This document shows, one piece after another, positions 1-9,057 of a stretch of DNA of 52,033 bases. Below the pieces are notes generated by a model. The model saw only the letters and a program-made list of their open reading frames with translations. It ran no database searches and had not been told where the DNA came from. Positions within the stretch are counted from its first letter, which is position 1, and each line of letters starts with the position of its first letter. Both the position numbers and the translations under genes were made by a program. The stretch spans positions 1 through 52,033 of the forward strand of contig CAMNTQ010000022.1 in the NCBI GenBank assembly GCA_946558695.1. Reading direction: 5' to 3'. Source of the stretch: an uncultured Lachnospiraceae bacterium. GTDB lineage: Bacteria; Bacillota; Clostridia; Lachnospirales; Lachnospiraceae.

Positions 1-813
1 ATTCCTATGGGCCCCGGCAATACAGATAAGCAGCTTCAGATGATGATGGATATGAAAAGTACCGTCATCTGCGCCACTTCCTCCTACGCACTTCTGCTTG
101 CAGAGGAAATCGAGAAACGAGGGATCAAAGACAAGATATGCTTAAAAAAAGGCGTCATCGGTTCGGAACGCTGGGGCGAGAAGATGCGTCAAAGGATCGC
201 AGACGAACTTGGCATTGAGCTCTATGACATCTACGGATTGACAGAAATCTATGGACCGGGTATCGGTATTAACTGCAAATATAATACAGGAATGCATTAC
301 TGGGATGATTATATCTATATAGAAATCGTGGATCCGGTAACCTTAAGACCAGTTCCGGACGGTGAACTGGGTGAGATTGTCATCACAACACTTGTGAAGG
401 AAGGGGCGCCTCTTATCCGCTACCGCACTCATGATCTTTCCCGTATCATCCCCGGCGTCTGCCCATGTCACAGCAGATTTCCGCGTCTGGACATCATCAT
501 GGGAAGAACGGATGACATGATAAAAATTAAAGGCGTCAATGTATTCCCAAGCCAGATTGAAGAAATCCTAAAGGAATTCCCGGAAGTATCAAGCGAATAT
601 CAAATCCGCATCTCTCATCTGGAAGGGCGCGATACTATGCGTCTCTATGTGGAGACGAACGGAACGGTTGATTTCCAGATTCTCAGCAGACGGATCGCCG
701 AGAAAGTCAAGAGCCGCATCGGTTTCACACCGCTTGTCAAAGTAGTAGAACTGGGACTGCTTCCAAGAAGCGAAAAGAAATCAAAGAGAGTATTTGATGA
801 AAGATATGAATAA
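1..813 (+). CDS. Phenylacetate-CoA ligase-like protein, 5' end missing
   Basis: C-terminal part of an adenylate-forming ligase of the PaaK type, which activates an aryl acid such as phenylacetate with ATP and CoA. The frame is open from the first base, so the N-terminal domain lies outside the window. Visible hallmarks are YGLTEIYGPG (the adenylate-binding loop region), the hinge stretch MGRTDDMIKIKGVNVFPSQI, and a C-terminal LPRSEKKSKRVFD segment where the PaaK family keeps a lysine-rich end. A perfect 12-bp hairpin follows the stop. The exact aryl substrate cannot be read; clostridial homologues are often paired with indolepyruvate oxidoreductase, but no partner is visible here. Confidence 0.88.
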   Translation: MPMGPGNTDKQLQMMMDMKSTVICATSSYALLLAEEIEKRGIKDKICLKKGVIGSERWGEKMRQRIADELGIELYDIYGLTEIYGPGIGINCKYNTGMHYWDDYIYIEIVDPVTLRPVPDGELGEIVITTLVKEGAPLIRYRTHDLSRIIPGVCPCHSRFPRLDIIMGRTDDMIKIKGVNVFPSQIEEILKEFPEVSSEYQIRISHLEGRDTMRLYVETNGTVDFQILSRRIAEKVKSRIGFTPLVKVVELGLLPRSEKKSKRVFDERYE

Positions 814-820
814 AGGTATC

Positions 821-852
821 TAAAAATTGGGGGCAAAGATTTTGCCCCCAAT
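821..852 (-). terminator. Terminator of the pyr operon (bidirectional hairpin)
   Basis: A perfect 12-bp stem (826-837 with 841-852) has a 3-base loop. Read on the minus strand it is followed by a run of T (821-825), so it ends the pyrC-F-K-D transcript. It probably also stops the ligase transcript coming from the left, although the plus side has no T-run. Confidence 0.85.
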
Positions 853-887
853 CACTGCTTTAATAGAAACTGCCTTTCGGTATATTT

Positions 888-1820
888 TCAATCTACGATT
901 CCCACCATATCAGATACACAGGCAAAGCCGTATTTTTTCATATAGCTTTCTATCCCCGCCGCTATCTCCATCGTCACCGCCGGGTTGCGGAAATTAGCCG
1001 TTCCGACAGACACTGCGTCTGCACCCGCAAGTATCATCTCCACAGCATCCTGCGCGTTCGCGATACCTCCCATTCCAATAATCGGAAGTTTCACTGCATG
1101 GGCCGCCTCGTAAACCATACGTACTGCGATTGGATGAATGGCCGGTCCGGATACGCCTCCGGTCTTATTGGCGATGACAAACTGACGTCGGTGAATGTCT
1201 ATCTTCATCCCCGTTATCGTATTGATCAGAGATACCGCGTCTGCACCGCCCGCTTCCACAGCCTTCGCCATCTCGGAAATACTGGTCACATTCGGGCTCA
1301 GCTTCATAATGACCGGCTGTTTTGCATATCTTTTAACCGCCTTCGTAATGTGTTCCGCCGCCTTTGAATTCTGACCAAACGCAATTCCGCCTTCCTTCAC
1401 ATTCGGACAGGAAATATTAATCTCCAACATATCCACGTCTTCATGGGAAAGCCGCTCTGCAACCTCGCAGTAATCTTTTTCAGATTTTCCGCACACATTT
1501 ACAATAATCTTCGTATCATACTGCCGCAAAAAGGGAATATCTCTCTCACAGAACAGATCGATCCCCGGATTCTGCAGCCCGACAGCATTCATCATGCCGC
1601 CATAAGTCTCTGCAATTCTCGGCGTGGGATTGCCCGCCCACGGAATATTCGCCACACCCTTCGTTGTCACTGCACCGAGCTTATTCAAGTCAACAAATTC
1701 AGCAAATTCCTTTCCGGAACCAAAAGTCCCTGAGGCTGTCGTAACCGGATTCTTCCAAACTATTCCGGCAATATTCACACGCATATCCACCGCATTCTCT
1801 GCCTTTTTTCCGACATCCAT
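888..1820 (-). CDS. pyrD: Dihydroorotate dehydrogenase B, catalytic subunit
   Basis: FMN enzyme that oxidises dihydroorotate to orotate in pyrimidine synthesis. It is 310 residues long, normal for the family. ISCPN at about 136-140 places the catalytic cysteine (Cys138) that marks class 1B enzymes; VTTKGV (51-56) and GVSGPAIHP are FMN/substrate segments. Class 1B enzymes use NAD+ through the PyrK subunit, which is encoded directly upstream: the pyrK stop and the pyrD start share one base (TGATG), so the two are translationally coupled. It is the last gene of the operon, followed by a strong terminator. Confidence 0.96.
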   Translation of the reverse strand: MDVGKKAENAVDMRVNIAGIVWKNPVTTASGTFGSGKEFAEFVDLNKLGAVTTKGVANIPWAGNPTPRIAETYGGMMNAVGLQNPGIDLFCERDIPFLRQYDTKIIVNVCGKSEKDYCEVAERLSHEDVDMLEINISCPNVKEGGIAFGQNSKAAEHITKAVKRYAKQPVIMKLSPNVTSISEMAKAVEAGGADAVSLINTITGMKIDIHRRQFVIANKTGGVSGPAIHPIAVRMVYEAAHAVKLPIIGMGGIANAQDAVEMILAGADAVSVGTANFRNPAVTMEIAAGIESYMKKYGFACVSDMVGIVD

Positions 1821-2605
1821 CAGATTTCCACCTCCGTTGCTAAAAATACCGGACCATCTTTACAGATTCGTTTATTTTTCACATTGCTGTGAGCATCTTT
1901 CTCCTTCGACTGGCATACGCAGCCAAGACACGCACCGATCCCGCATGCCATTCTCTCCTCTAAGGATATATAGCATTCTATACTTTTTTCCGCGGCAAAT
2001 TCTTTAATTGCCCGAAGCATCGGAGTCGGCCCGCAGGCATAGATAACATCCGCACACAATGCATTCTCACGAATCGCGTCCATAACATTTCCCTTCGTTC
2101 CTACGCTTCCGTCCTCAGTAGAAATAAAGAGCTGACCATTCTTCTCAAACTCTTCTTTCAAAAATGTATGGTGATCGCGGTAACCGATTATAAGCTGTTT
2201 CTCTGTGCAATCCATCTGTTTTGCAAGCTCCAGAATCGGCGGAACGCCAATTCCGCCTCCCATCAAAAATACCTGTTTCCCTTTTGCACGCTCAAGCGGG
2301 AATCCGTTGCCCAGCGGCCCTAGAATCTTTAAAGATTCTCCTTCTTCCATCCGAGAGAACTGCTCCGTTCCCGTATTCTCACCGGTTACCCGGTATACGA
2401 CTCTGAGTCTGTGATTCACTTTGTCGATCTCACAGATACTGATCGGTCTTGGAAGGAGCTTTCCCGCATCGTTGGTGTACATAGACAAGAACTGTCCCGG
2501 TTTTGCCATATCCGCCGCTTCTGTCTCCATCCACATACTATAAATACCTTCCGCAAGACATTCCTGTGAGATGATTTTCACTGTTTCTACTTTCCTATCC
2601 GCCAT
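1820..2605 (-). CDS. pyrK: Dihydroorotate dehydrogenase B, electron transfer subunit
   Basis: FAD and [2Fe-2S] subunit that passes electrons from PyrD to NAD+. The N-terminal half is a ferredoxin-reductase-like FAD domain (LLPRPISIC, where the family has RPxS). The middle has a NAD-binding glycine stretch (MGGGIGVPP). The C-terminus carries the iron-sulfur cysteines in ACGIGACLGCVC and a later RIC. I chose the ATG at 2605 because GGGAGAAG lies just upstream at a good distance; an upstream ATG at 2626 has no such site. The protein is 261 residues. It sits between pyrF (gap of about 23 bases) and pyrD (overlap of one base). Confidence 0.95.
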   Translation of the reverse strand: MADRKVETVKIISQECLAEGIYSMWMETEAADMAKPGQFLSMYTNDAGKLLPRPISICEIDKVNHRLRVVYRVTGENTGTEQFSRMEEGESLKILGPLGNGFPLERAKGKQVFLMGGGIGVPPILELAKQMDCTEKQLIIGYRDHHTFLKEEFEKNGQLFISTEDGSVGTKGNVMDAIRENALCADVIYACGPTPMLRAIKEFAAEKSIECYISLEERMACGIGACLGCVCQSKEKDAHSNVKNKRICKDGPVFLATEVEI

Positions 2606-2628
2606 ATTCTTCTCCCGATATCTCATAT

Positions 2629-3555
2629 TTACCGATTCTCAAGCGCACCTCTGATATCTGCGATCATATCTTCCACAGCTGCTCTTGATGCCTCGCCAAA
2701 ATTTTCATCTCCAAACTTCCCGTACTTTTCCTGCTTATATGCCGCAATGATACCCCTTGAAGAGTTCACGATTGCGCCAAGTCCATCCTCATTAAAGAAA
2801 TGTACCAGATCAGCGCCTTTTCCGCCTTGCGCACCGTATCCCGGCACAAGAATATAAGACTTCGGCATGATCTTTCTAAGAACCTTCCCCATAGCCGGAT
2901 AAGTCGCGCCCACTACCGCACCGATATAACTGTAATCTTCACCCATACAAGATAAGCCCCACTCGGCGACCTTCTCGCCTACAAGCTCATATAACGGACG
3001 CCCGTCAATCAGTCTGTCCTGAAATTCACCGCTGGACGGATTGGATGTCTTCACAAGAATGAATAATCCCTTCTTTTCTTCCTCACAGACTTTCACAAAC
3101 GGATTCACTCCGTCTGAACCAAGATACGGATTCACGGTTACAAAATCTTCATCAAACGGCGCATAAGACTGACTCCCCACCTGTACTCTTCCGAGATGCC
3201 CTGCCGCATATGCCGAAGAAGTGGAACCGATATCTCCTCTTTTTACATCTCCGATCACAACCAGATCTTTCTCTTTACAGTAGTCCACCGTCTTTTTAAA
3301 TGCCATAAGGCCCGGAAGACCAAACTGTTCGTACATAGCGATCTGAGGCTTAACTGCAGGAATTAAGTCATACGTCTTATCTACAATCTCTTTATTAAAC
3401 TGCCAGATCGCCTCACAAGCTCCCTCAAGAGTCTCGCCGAACTCTGCGAAAGCCTCCGCTTTTATGTGTTCTGGTATATAACTTAACATCGGATCTAATC
3501 CTACAACGATCGGCGCTTTTGTCTTTTTAATATTCAAAATCAATTTGTTGATCAC
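2629..3555 (-). CDS. pyrF: Orotidine 5'-phosphate decarboxylase
   Basis: Decarboxylates OMP to UMP, the last step of de novo UMP synthesis. At 308 residues it belongs to the longer OMP decarboxylase group rather than the roughly 235-residue Bacillus type. The catalytic segment GDVKRGDIGSTSSAYA (102-117) contains the Asp-x-Lys-x-x-Asp charge network (D103, K105, D108). It lies between pyrC and pyrK on the same strand with short gaps. pyrB and pyrE are not in the window. Confidence 0.95.
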   Translation of the reverse strand: MINKLILNIKKTKAPIVVGLDPMLSYIPEHIKAEAFAEFGETLEGACEAIWQFNKEIVDKTYDLIPAVKPQIAMYEQFGLPGLMAFKKTVDYCKEKDLVVIGDVKRGDIGSTSSAYAAGHLGRVQVGSQSYAPFDEDFVTVNPYLGSDGVNPFVKVCEEEKKGLFILVKTSNPSSGEFQDRLIDGRPLYELVGEKVAEWGLSCMGEDYSYIGAVVGATYPAMGKVLRKIMPKSYILVPGYGAQGGKGADLVHFFNEDGLGAIVNSSRGIIAAYKQEKYGKFGDENFGEASRAAVEDMIADIRGALENR

Positions 3556-3583
3556 TCATTTTCCCTCCCAATTTTCAATCTTA

Positions 3584-4864
3584 TCAAACCGCCTCATATA
3601 CAACTTCACCGTCAACCAGCGTGTACATCACTTCGCCGCTTACCTCAAAGCCGTCAAAAGGCGTGTTTTTTCCTTTCGACCGAAATGTCTCTTTATCAAT
3701 CCGGTATGTCCTGTTCGGATTAAAAACAACTACATCTGCAATTTTTCCCTCTGATATAGAGCCTCTTTCCAAAAGTCCTAATATCTTTGAAGGATTATAG
3801 CTCATCTTCTCCGCCATATCCATCATACTTAAAATGTCCTGTTTTACAAGATAGGTGTAAGTGAGGGCAGCGCTTGTCTCAAGTCCGACAATCCCAAATG
3901 CCGCCTGCGCCATCGACTTATTTTTTTCCTCGGCCGCATGAGGCGCATGATCAGTGGAGATGACATCCATAATCCCATTTTTAAGCCCCTCTCTCAGCGC
4001 TTCTACATCCGCTCTGCCTCTCAGCGGCGGATTCATCTTATAATTGCCGTCATCCTCTTTGATATCGTCCGATGTCAGCACAAAATGATGCGGGCAGACT
4101 TCACCCGTCACAGAAAGCCCTTCTTTTTTAGCCGCTGCCACCATCTTAACGCTGTCGGCGGTAGAGCAATGACACAGATGAAGCCGTACTCCCGTTTCTT
4201 TCGCAAGCAGGATATCTCTGGCCGCGATCACATCCTCTACAGAATTGGTAATCCCTTTCAGATGAAGCCGCGCAGCATTCTCATCTGCATTCATAACGCC
4301 GCCTTCAACCATCGTAATATCCTCGCAGTGGGCGAACACCGAGATTCCATTCTCTTTCGCGAGCTTCATGCCCTTACGGTAGAGAGAAGCGTTCATAACA
4401 GATTTGCCGTCCTCACTGATCGCATGACAGCCGGCCGCTGCCATTCCTTCAATATCAGATAGCTCCTCGCCAAGCTGCCCTTTGGTAACTGAACCGATCT
4501 GTATTACATTCACAAGGCATTCTTTCTTTGCTCTTCTATGAATATCTGCCACCTTCTCTCCATCATCAACAACCGGCTTCGTGTTGGGCATCGCACATAC
4601 TGTCGTTACTCCGCCTCTCGCTGCAGCCTTTCCCCCTGTCTCAAGCGTCTCCTTATATTCAAGTCCCGGATCACGAAGATGTACATGCAGATCAATAAAA
4701 CCCGGCAACACATAACATCCGGCAGCATCAATTACTTTCTCCGCCTCATCTGCAAGACCTTCCGCCACCTTCTGAATACGGCTGCCTTCTATCAGCACAT
4801 CAAAGCGGCCGTCTCTCCCAGTCAATGGATCTACTACATGTCCGTTTTTAATCAGAATCCCCAT
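3584..4864 (-). CDS. pyrC: Dihydroorotase
   Basis: Zinc amidohydrolase that cyclises carbamoyl aspartate to dihydroorotate. It is 426 residues, the usual length for class I enzymes. DLHVHLRDPG holds the His-x-His metal pair and the substrate arginine, and STDHAPH is the late metal-Asp motif. It is the first gene of the pyr operon; AGGAAAG precedes the ATG. The 70 bases upstream contain a TATAAT on the minus strand but no convincing -35 box and no PyrR-type attenuator that I can see. Confidence 0.95.
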   Translation of the reverse strand: MGILIKNGHVVDPLTGRDGRFDVLIEGSRIQKVAEGLADEAEKVIDAAGCYVLPGFIDLHVHLRDPGLEYKETLETGGKAAARGGVTTVCAMPNTKPVVDDGEKVADIHRRAKKECLVNVIQIGSVTKGQLGEELSDIEGMAAAGCHAISEDGKSVMNASLYRKGMKLAKENGISVFAHCEDITMVEGGVMNADENAARLHLKGITNSVEDVIAARDILLAKETGVRLHLCHCSTADSVKMVAAAKKEGLSVTGEVCPHHFVLTSDDIKEDDGNYKMNPPLRGRADVEALREGLKNGIMDVISTDHAPHAAEEKNKSMAQAAFGIVGLETSAALTYTYLVKQDILSMMDMAEKMSYNPSKILGLLERGSISEGKIADVVVFNPNRTYRIDKETFRSKGKNTPFDGFEVSGEVMYTLVDGEVVYEAV

Positions 4865-4935
4865 ATATGCTTTCCTTTCCCTGTTTTGTGATACTATTGA
4901 TTATATCTTATGATATTCTAACATATGACACGATA

Positions 4936-4964
4936 AAAGGGAATGCACATTTCACATTCCCTTT
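4936..4964 (-). terminator. Terminator after the S41 protease gene
   Basis: A 10-bp stem (4936-4945 with 4955-4964) with a 9-base loop. On the minus strand the stem ends in TTTTATC. It separates the division/wall module from the pyr operon. Confidence 0.75.
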
Positions 4965-4993
4965 CTATATTTCACCTCTGAATTTATCGTTAT

Positions 4994-6175
4994 TTACAGT
5001 TCTTTCTTTAATTCCCTTACTGCGGTATCAAGCTGATTATCTGCCTCAGGATTCTTCTCATCCGGTTCGTACTCCACTTTTACATCCGGAGTAATGCCTG
5101 TTCCGTTAATATTACGTCCCTTCGGTGTATAATATTCCGCAATGGTAAGCTTTACACAGGTTCCGTCCCGCAGATCAAAAATTTGCTGAACGACTCCTTT
5201 CCCATAGGTCTGAGTACCCACAATCTTTCCAAGCCCGTAATCTTGGATAGCTCCGGCATAAATCTCTGATGCACTGGCGCTGTTTCCATTTACCAGCACT
5301 GTCATAGGCAGAATAAACTGGTTCTCCTCGTCGGAAGTCATCTCACGCTTCTCGCCTTTTTTGTCCTGCGTATATACAATCAATCCCTTCGGCAGCATAA
5401 GATCTAAGATATCACACACCGTATTTAAGTTGCCTCCCGGATTCCCCCGCAGATCCACAACCAGCGCCTTCATTCCCTGACCTTCCAGATCATTCAGCCC
5501 TTTCACATATTGATTGTAGGTGACAGAATCAAACTCGCTGACAGCCAGATAACCGATATGATCCTCAAGCATCCGCGTCTGCACAGTCTGAGTCTCAATC
5601 GTATCCCTGACCGCAACCACCGTCACTTCCTCATTCTTCTTACCGCGAAGCACAGTCAGTTCAACCTCCGTTCCCTTATCGCCCCTGATCCGGGACACTA
5701 CTTCTGTCAGATCCTCTCCTGTAACTTCCTTCCCTTCCACTTTATAGAGAATATCTTCGTTTGCAAGACCTGCCTTCATAGCCGGAGAATCCTCGTATAC
5801 GTGTGTCAGTGTAATAATTCCGCTGTCTTTATTCTGGGTCATTACAGCTCCTATCCCACTGTACTCTCCCTCTGAAGATTCCATAAACGACTTCGTATCT
5901 TCCGCATCGTAATAGGCTGAATAAGGATCCTCAAGTCCACTGACATAGCCCTCATAAAGACCTTCCTCAAGCTTTTTTTCATCCACTTTCCCCAGAAAAC
6001 TTTCCTCTATCAGACTATGCAGGACACTAAGCTTTCGCTCCGTGTCTGACGTCATCCTCTTGTTTCCCGAAGAAACGATATTGGCCTTCACTCCACAGGA
6101 AACAACTCCTATTACCAACAATATAGCAAGGGCGCCGCAAAACGCCCCTTTTAAAAAACTTTTTCTGTTATCCAT
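4994..6175 (-). CDS. S41 C-terminal processing peptidase (CtpA/CtpB type)
   Basis: Serine protease exported to the outer face of the membrane. Residues about 8-28 form a hydrophobic signal/anchor ending in a cysteine. A PDZ domain spans about 105-180. The S41 catalytic core follows, with NGNSASASE giving Ser301 and TYGKG giving Lys326 as the Ser-Lys dyad. It is 393 residues. It starts 15 bases after the M23 hydrolase gene, in the ftsE-ftsX-M23-S41 order common in Clostridia. Location next to FtsEX suggests a role in processing wall hydrolases, but substrate assignment is inference. Confidence 0.93.
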   Translation of the reverse strand: MDNRKSFLKGAFCGALAILLVIGVVSCGVKANIVSSGNKRMTSDTERKLSVLHSLIEESFLGKVDEKKLEEGLYEGYVSGLEDPYSAYYDAEDTKSFMESSEGEYSGIGAVMTQNKDSGIITLTHVYEDSPAMKAGLANEDILYKVEGKEVTGEDLTEVVSRIRGDKGTEVELTVLRGKKNEEVTVVAVRDTIETQTVQTRMLEDHIGYLAVSEFDSVTYNQYVKGLNDLEGQGMKALVVDLRGNPGGNLNTVCDILDLMLPKGLIVYTQDKKGEKREMTSDEENQFILPMTVLVNGNSASASEIYAGAIQDYGLGKIVGTQTYGKGVVQQIFDLRDGTCVKLTIAEYYTPKGRNINGTGITPDVKVEYEPDEKNPEADNQLDTAVRELKKEL

Positions 6176-6190
6176 GCTTACTTCCTATTC

Positions 6191-7429
6191 CTACAAATAA
6201 TTCATCGGATTCACCGGCCTGCCGCCCGACATTACCTGAAAATGCAGATGCGGCCCCGTAGAATTACCGGTCGTTCCCACGGCTCCGATATTCTGCCCCT
6301 TGGAAACCTTTGTCCCGGCACTTACAAATATCCTGCTGCAATGCATATAATATGTCTGCAGGCCATTACCATGGTTGATAACGATCATATTGCCGGCTTT
6401 GCCGCTGTATCTTGCAGATGTGACTGTTCCGCCCGCAGCCGCATAGATCGGTGTTCCTGTAGGCGCTGCAAAGTCCATACCCTTGTGGTTCGTACTTGCT
6501 CCCCTCAAGGGCGCTGTCCGGTAACCAAACATACTGGAAATACGTCTATATCCCGGACATGGATGAGTAAATGTCCCATTGCCGCTTACTACGCTTGCCC
6601 CGGCGCTGCTTGCAGCCTGTGAATTGTTCTTCGCCGCTTCTGCCTCAGCCGCCGCTCGTGCCGCCGCCTCTTTTGCCGCCTCTTCCGCCTCGGCTTTCTT
6701 TCTCGCGGCCTCCGCCGCCGCTGCGGCCGCTTCTTCAAGCTTTTTCACCCTTTCGGCATTCGCATTAATCTCTTCCTTTAACCCATCAATCTCATTCATC
6801 TTGCTGGTAAGTAATGCTTGTAAATTGGCCTGCTTTTCAATCAGCTCATTCTGCATGGCCTCCATCTCTTCTTGTTCTTTCTGAAGCGCCGCTTCCTGTT
6901 CTTCTACCTCTTTCACAATCTGCTTATACTTCAGAAGCATATCTCTGTCATAATCAGAAATTGATGAAATATATTCTGTCTTATTCAGGAAATCGCTGAG
7001 ATCCTTTGCTTCAAATAAAATCTCCACAAACTGACTATTCCCGTTCTCGTACATGTATTTGATTCTCTTTTTCATGCTCTCGTACTGGTCATTCTCATCC
7101 ACTCGCGCCTGAATCAATTCATCTTCTTTCAGTGAAATTTCTTCTTCCTTTTTGTAGATCTTATCTTCTATCTCAGTGATATCTGCCAGAAGTGCATCTA
7201 ACTGTGCAGACAGCGTCTGCTTTTCTGTCTCTGCCTGTTCTTTCTGTTCTTTTAACTCCTTGCTTTCCTCTTTTGCCTCTTCAGCCTTTTCTTTTACTTC
7301 CTCGGCTTCCTTTTTTGCTTCTTCAGCTTCTTTTTTTGCTTTACTGACATTCGAAGCTTCTGACGTAAAAACCATTCCAAAACAAAGAGTTCCTACAAGC
7401 AAGAGACTTACTAATTTCTTCCCTCGCAT
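6191..7429 (-). CDS. Coiled-coil M23 peptidoglycan hydrolase/activator (EnvC-like)
   Basis: Exported protein of 412 residues. A signal peptide (1-25) is followed by a very long Lys/Glu/Ala-rich coiled coil (about 27-265, alanine-rich at its end). The C-terminus is an M23 (LytM) domain with NHKGMDFAAP and PHLHFQV, which hold the zinc-binding His/Asp residues. Because these residues are present, the domain could be an active endopeptidase, unlike degenerate E. coli EnvC. It sits directly after ftsX; in EnvC-type systems FtsEX controls the coiled-coil hydrolase partner at the division site. Confidence 0.92.
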   Translation of the reverse strand: MRGKKLVSLLLVGTLCFGMVFTSEASNVSKAKKEAEEAKKEAEEVKEKAEEAKEESKELKEQKEQAETEKQTLSAQLDALLADITEIEDKIYKKEEEISLKEDELIQARVDENDQYESMKKRIKYMYENGNSQFVEILFEAKDLSDFLNKTEYISSISDYDRDMLLKYKQIVKEVEEQEAALQKEQEEMEAMQNELIEKQANLQALLTSKMNEIDGLKEEINANAERVKKLEEAAAAAAEAARKKAEAEEAAKEAAARAAAEAEAAKNNSQAASSAGASVVSGNGTFTHPCPGYRRISSMFGYRTAPLRGASTNHKGMDFAAPTGTPIYAAAGGTVTSARYSGKAGNMIVINHGNGLQTYYMHCSRIFVSAGTKVSKGQNIGAVGTTGNSTGPHLHFQVMSGGRPVNPMNYL

Positions 7430-7455
7430 TTATATATCCCCCTAAATTAAATGTA

Positions 7456-8364
7456 TTATACCCGCAGATGTTTATGAATGGTGAAGAAACTTCCCACAAA
7501 ACCAATCCCTACGCCAAGCGCCAGCCCTACTGGAAGCAAAGTCTTATACACGCTGGTTACAGGAAGGAATGTAATAATATTGTTCAAAAGGCTGAACTTC
7601 GTCATAATATACGCCACTGCTTTATCATACATGAAAAACAGCATGACCAGAGGAACGATCGCACCTACAATACCGATAAGAAGACCTTCTATTACGAACG
7701 GCGCACGGACAAATCCGTCCTTCGCCCCTATGTACTTCATAATCGCAATCTCTTCCCGGCGCACTGTAATACCCATCGTTACTGTATTGCTGATCAGGAA
7801 AATAGATACTGCCAGCAAAATCAAAATGATCGCCGCAGACACATAATACATCAGCTTATTCATGCTGGTAAGCGTCTTTGCCACAACATCTGACTTGTTG
7901 ACTTTGCGGACTCCCTCCAGTCCCTCTGCAAAAGCAACTACTTCCTTTTGTTTGGCTACGTCGTCCATAAGAACTTCATAGCTGTCTGAACTGGCCAGCG
8001 GATTATCATTTTTAAATCCTTCCGCCGCGTCCTTGGATTCACCGAAGTAGTCATCTTGGAATTTTTCCCATGCATCTTCCGCACTGATATAATTAACTTC
8101 CAGCACTCCATCCTTATTCTCCAGCTGTTCACCTATTCCATCCTTCTGCTCCTGTGTAGCGTCGTCATTGAAAAATACGGTAATCGCCACATCTTTCTCC
8201 GCCTCTTCCACAATGTAATTCAAATTCACTATGATCGCGTAAAACAAACCAAACAGGAAGATACATGCCGCCATCGTCGCGATAGATGCGATAGAAAACA
8301 TCTTATTCCTGCCTATATTCTTTACCCCTTGTTTCATTGAATATCCAAATGTACTAATTCTCAT
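7456..8364 (-). CDS. ftsX: Cell division protein FtsX
   Basis: Membrane subunit of the FtsEX complex, 302 residues. It has a first membrane segment at about 25-50, a roughly 110-residue extracellular domain, then three C-terminal membrane segments, which is the standard FtsX layout. The domain segment with GITVRREEIAIMKYIGA between the membrane helices is the coupling region that contacts FtsE. I set the start at the ATG at 8364, because AGGTGGG sits eight bases upstream; an earlier GTG at 8376 is less likely. The start lies inside the end of ftsE, so the two are coupled. Confidence 0.94.
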   Translation of the reverse strand: MRISTFGYSMKQGVKNIGRNKMFSIASIATMAACIFLFGLFYAIIVNLNYIVEEAEKDVAITVFFNDDATQEQKDGIGEQLENKDGVLEVNYISAEDAWEKFQDDYFGESKDAAEGFKNDNPLASSDSYEVLMDDVAKQKEVVAFAEGLEGVRKVNKSDVVAKTLTSMNKLMYYVSAAIILILLAVSIFLISNTVTMGITVRREEIAIMKYIGAKDGFVRAPFVIEGLLIGIVGAIVPLVMLFFMYDKAVAYIMTKFSLLNNIITFLPVTSVYKTLLPVGLALGVGIGFVGSFFTIHKHLRV

Positions 8365-9040
8365 TATTATACCCACCTTTTTTCTCGTCGCTTACGATGA
8401 CTCCCTTTTTCATCGTAATAACGCGCTTCTTCATCTCGTTTACAATCTCTTGGTTATGTGTGACAACCAATACTGTCGTCCCTCTGTCATTGGCTTCTTC
8501 CAAAAGCTTCATAATTTCCCATGAATTAGTCGGGTCAAGGTTACCGGTAGGCTCATCCGCCAACAGAATCGCCGGCTCATTCACAATCGCCCTGGCAATG
8601 GCAACCCTCTGCTGCTCTCCGCCGGATAACTCCTTCGGGAATGATTTGTATTTCTGCGCAAGCCCTACCAGAGATAACGCCGCCGGCACCTTCTTCTTAA
8701 TGATCCTGCCCGGCGTCTCTGTAACTCTCTGAGCGAAAGCAATATTTTCATAGATATTGCGGTCCTTCAAAAGCCGGAAATCTTGAAATACAACCCCGAT
8801 CGCTCTTCGGTACATAGGAATCTTACGGTGACGCATCTTATTCAGATTCTGCCCGTTTACAACAATTGTCCCTGACGTCGGATCAAGTTCTTTCATGATC
8901 AGCTTAATTAATGTCGATTTACCGGAACCGCTGTCACCAACGATAAATACAAATTCGCCCTGTTCCACTTTCAGGTTAACGCCGTTTAGAGCCGCAACCC
9001 CTTTCGAGTACTCTTTCTTTACGTCTTTTAATTCAATCAT
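8354..9040 (-). CDS. ftsE: Cell division ATP-binding protein FtsE
   Basis: ABC ATPase that powers FtsX to regulate wall hydrolysis at division or sporulation. It is 228 residues. Walker A GDSGSGKST (35-43), signature LSGGEQQRV (138-146) and Walker B ILLADEP (158-164) are intact. It overlaps ftsX by 11 bases. The regulator gene ends only 17 bases upstream on the same strand, so all five genes from 10146 down to 4994 may form one transcript. Confidence 0.96.
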   Translation of the reverse strand: MIELKDVKKEYSKGVAALNGVNLKVEQGEFVFIVGDSGSGKSTLIKLIMKELDPTSGTIVVNGQNLNKMRHRKIPMYRRAIGVVFQDFRLLKDRNIYENIAFAQRVTETPGRIIKKKVPAALSLVGLAQKYKSFPKELSGGEQQRVAIARAIVNEPAILLADEPTGNLDPTNSWEIMKLLEEANDRGTTVLVVTHNQEIVNEMKKRVITMKKGVIVSDEKKGGYNNEN

Positions 9041-9057
9041 AATTTCCTCCTGATTAT

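Noticed and set aside
4865-4935. PyrR attenuator before pyrC
   Set aside because: The leader is too short and shows no anti-terminator/terminator pair or PyrR binding loop.
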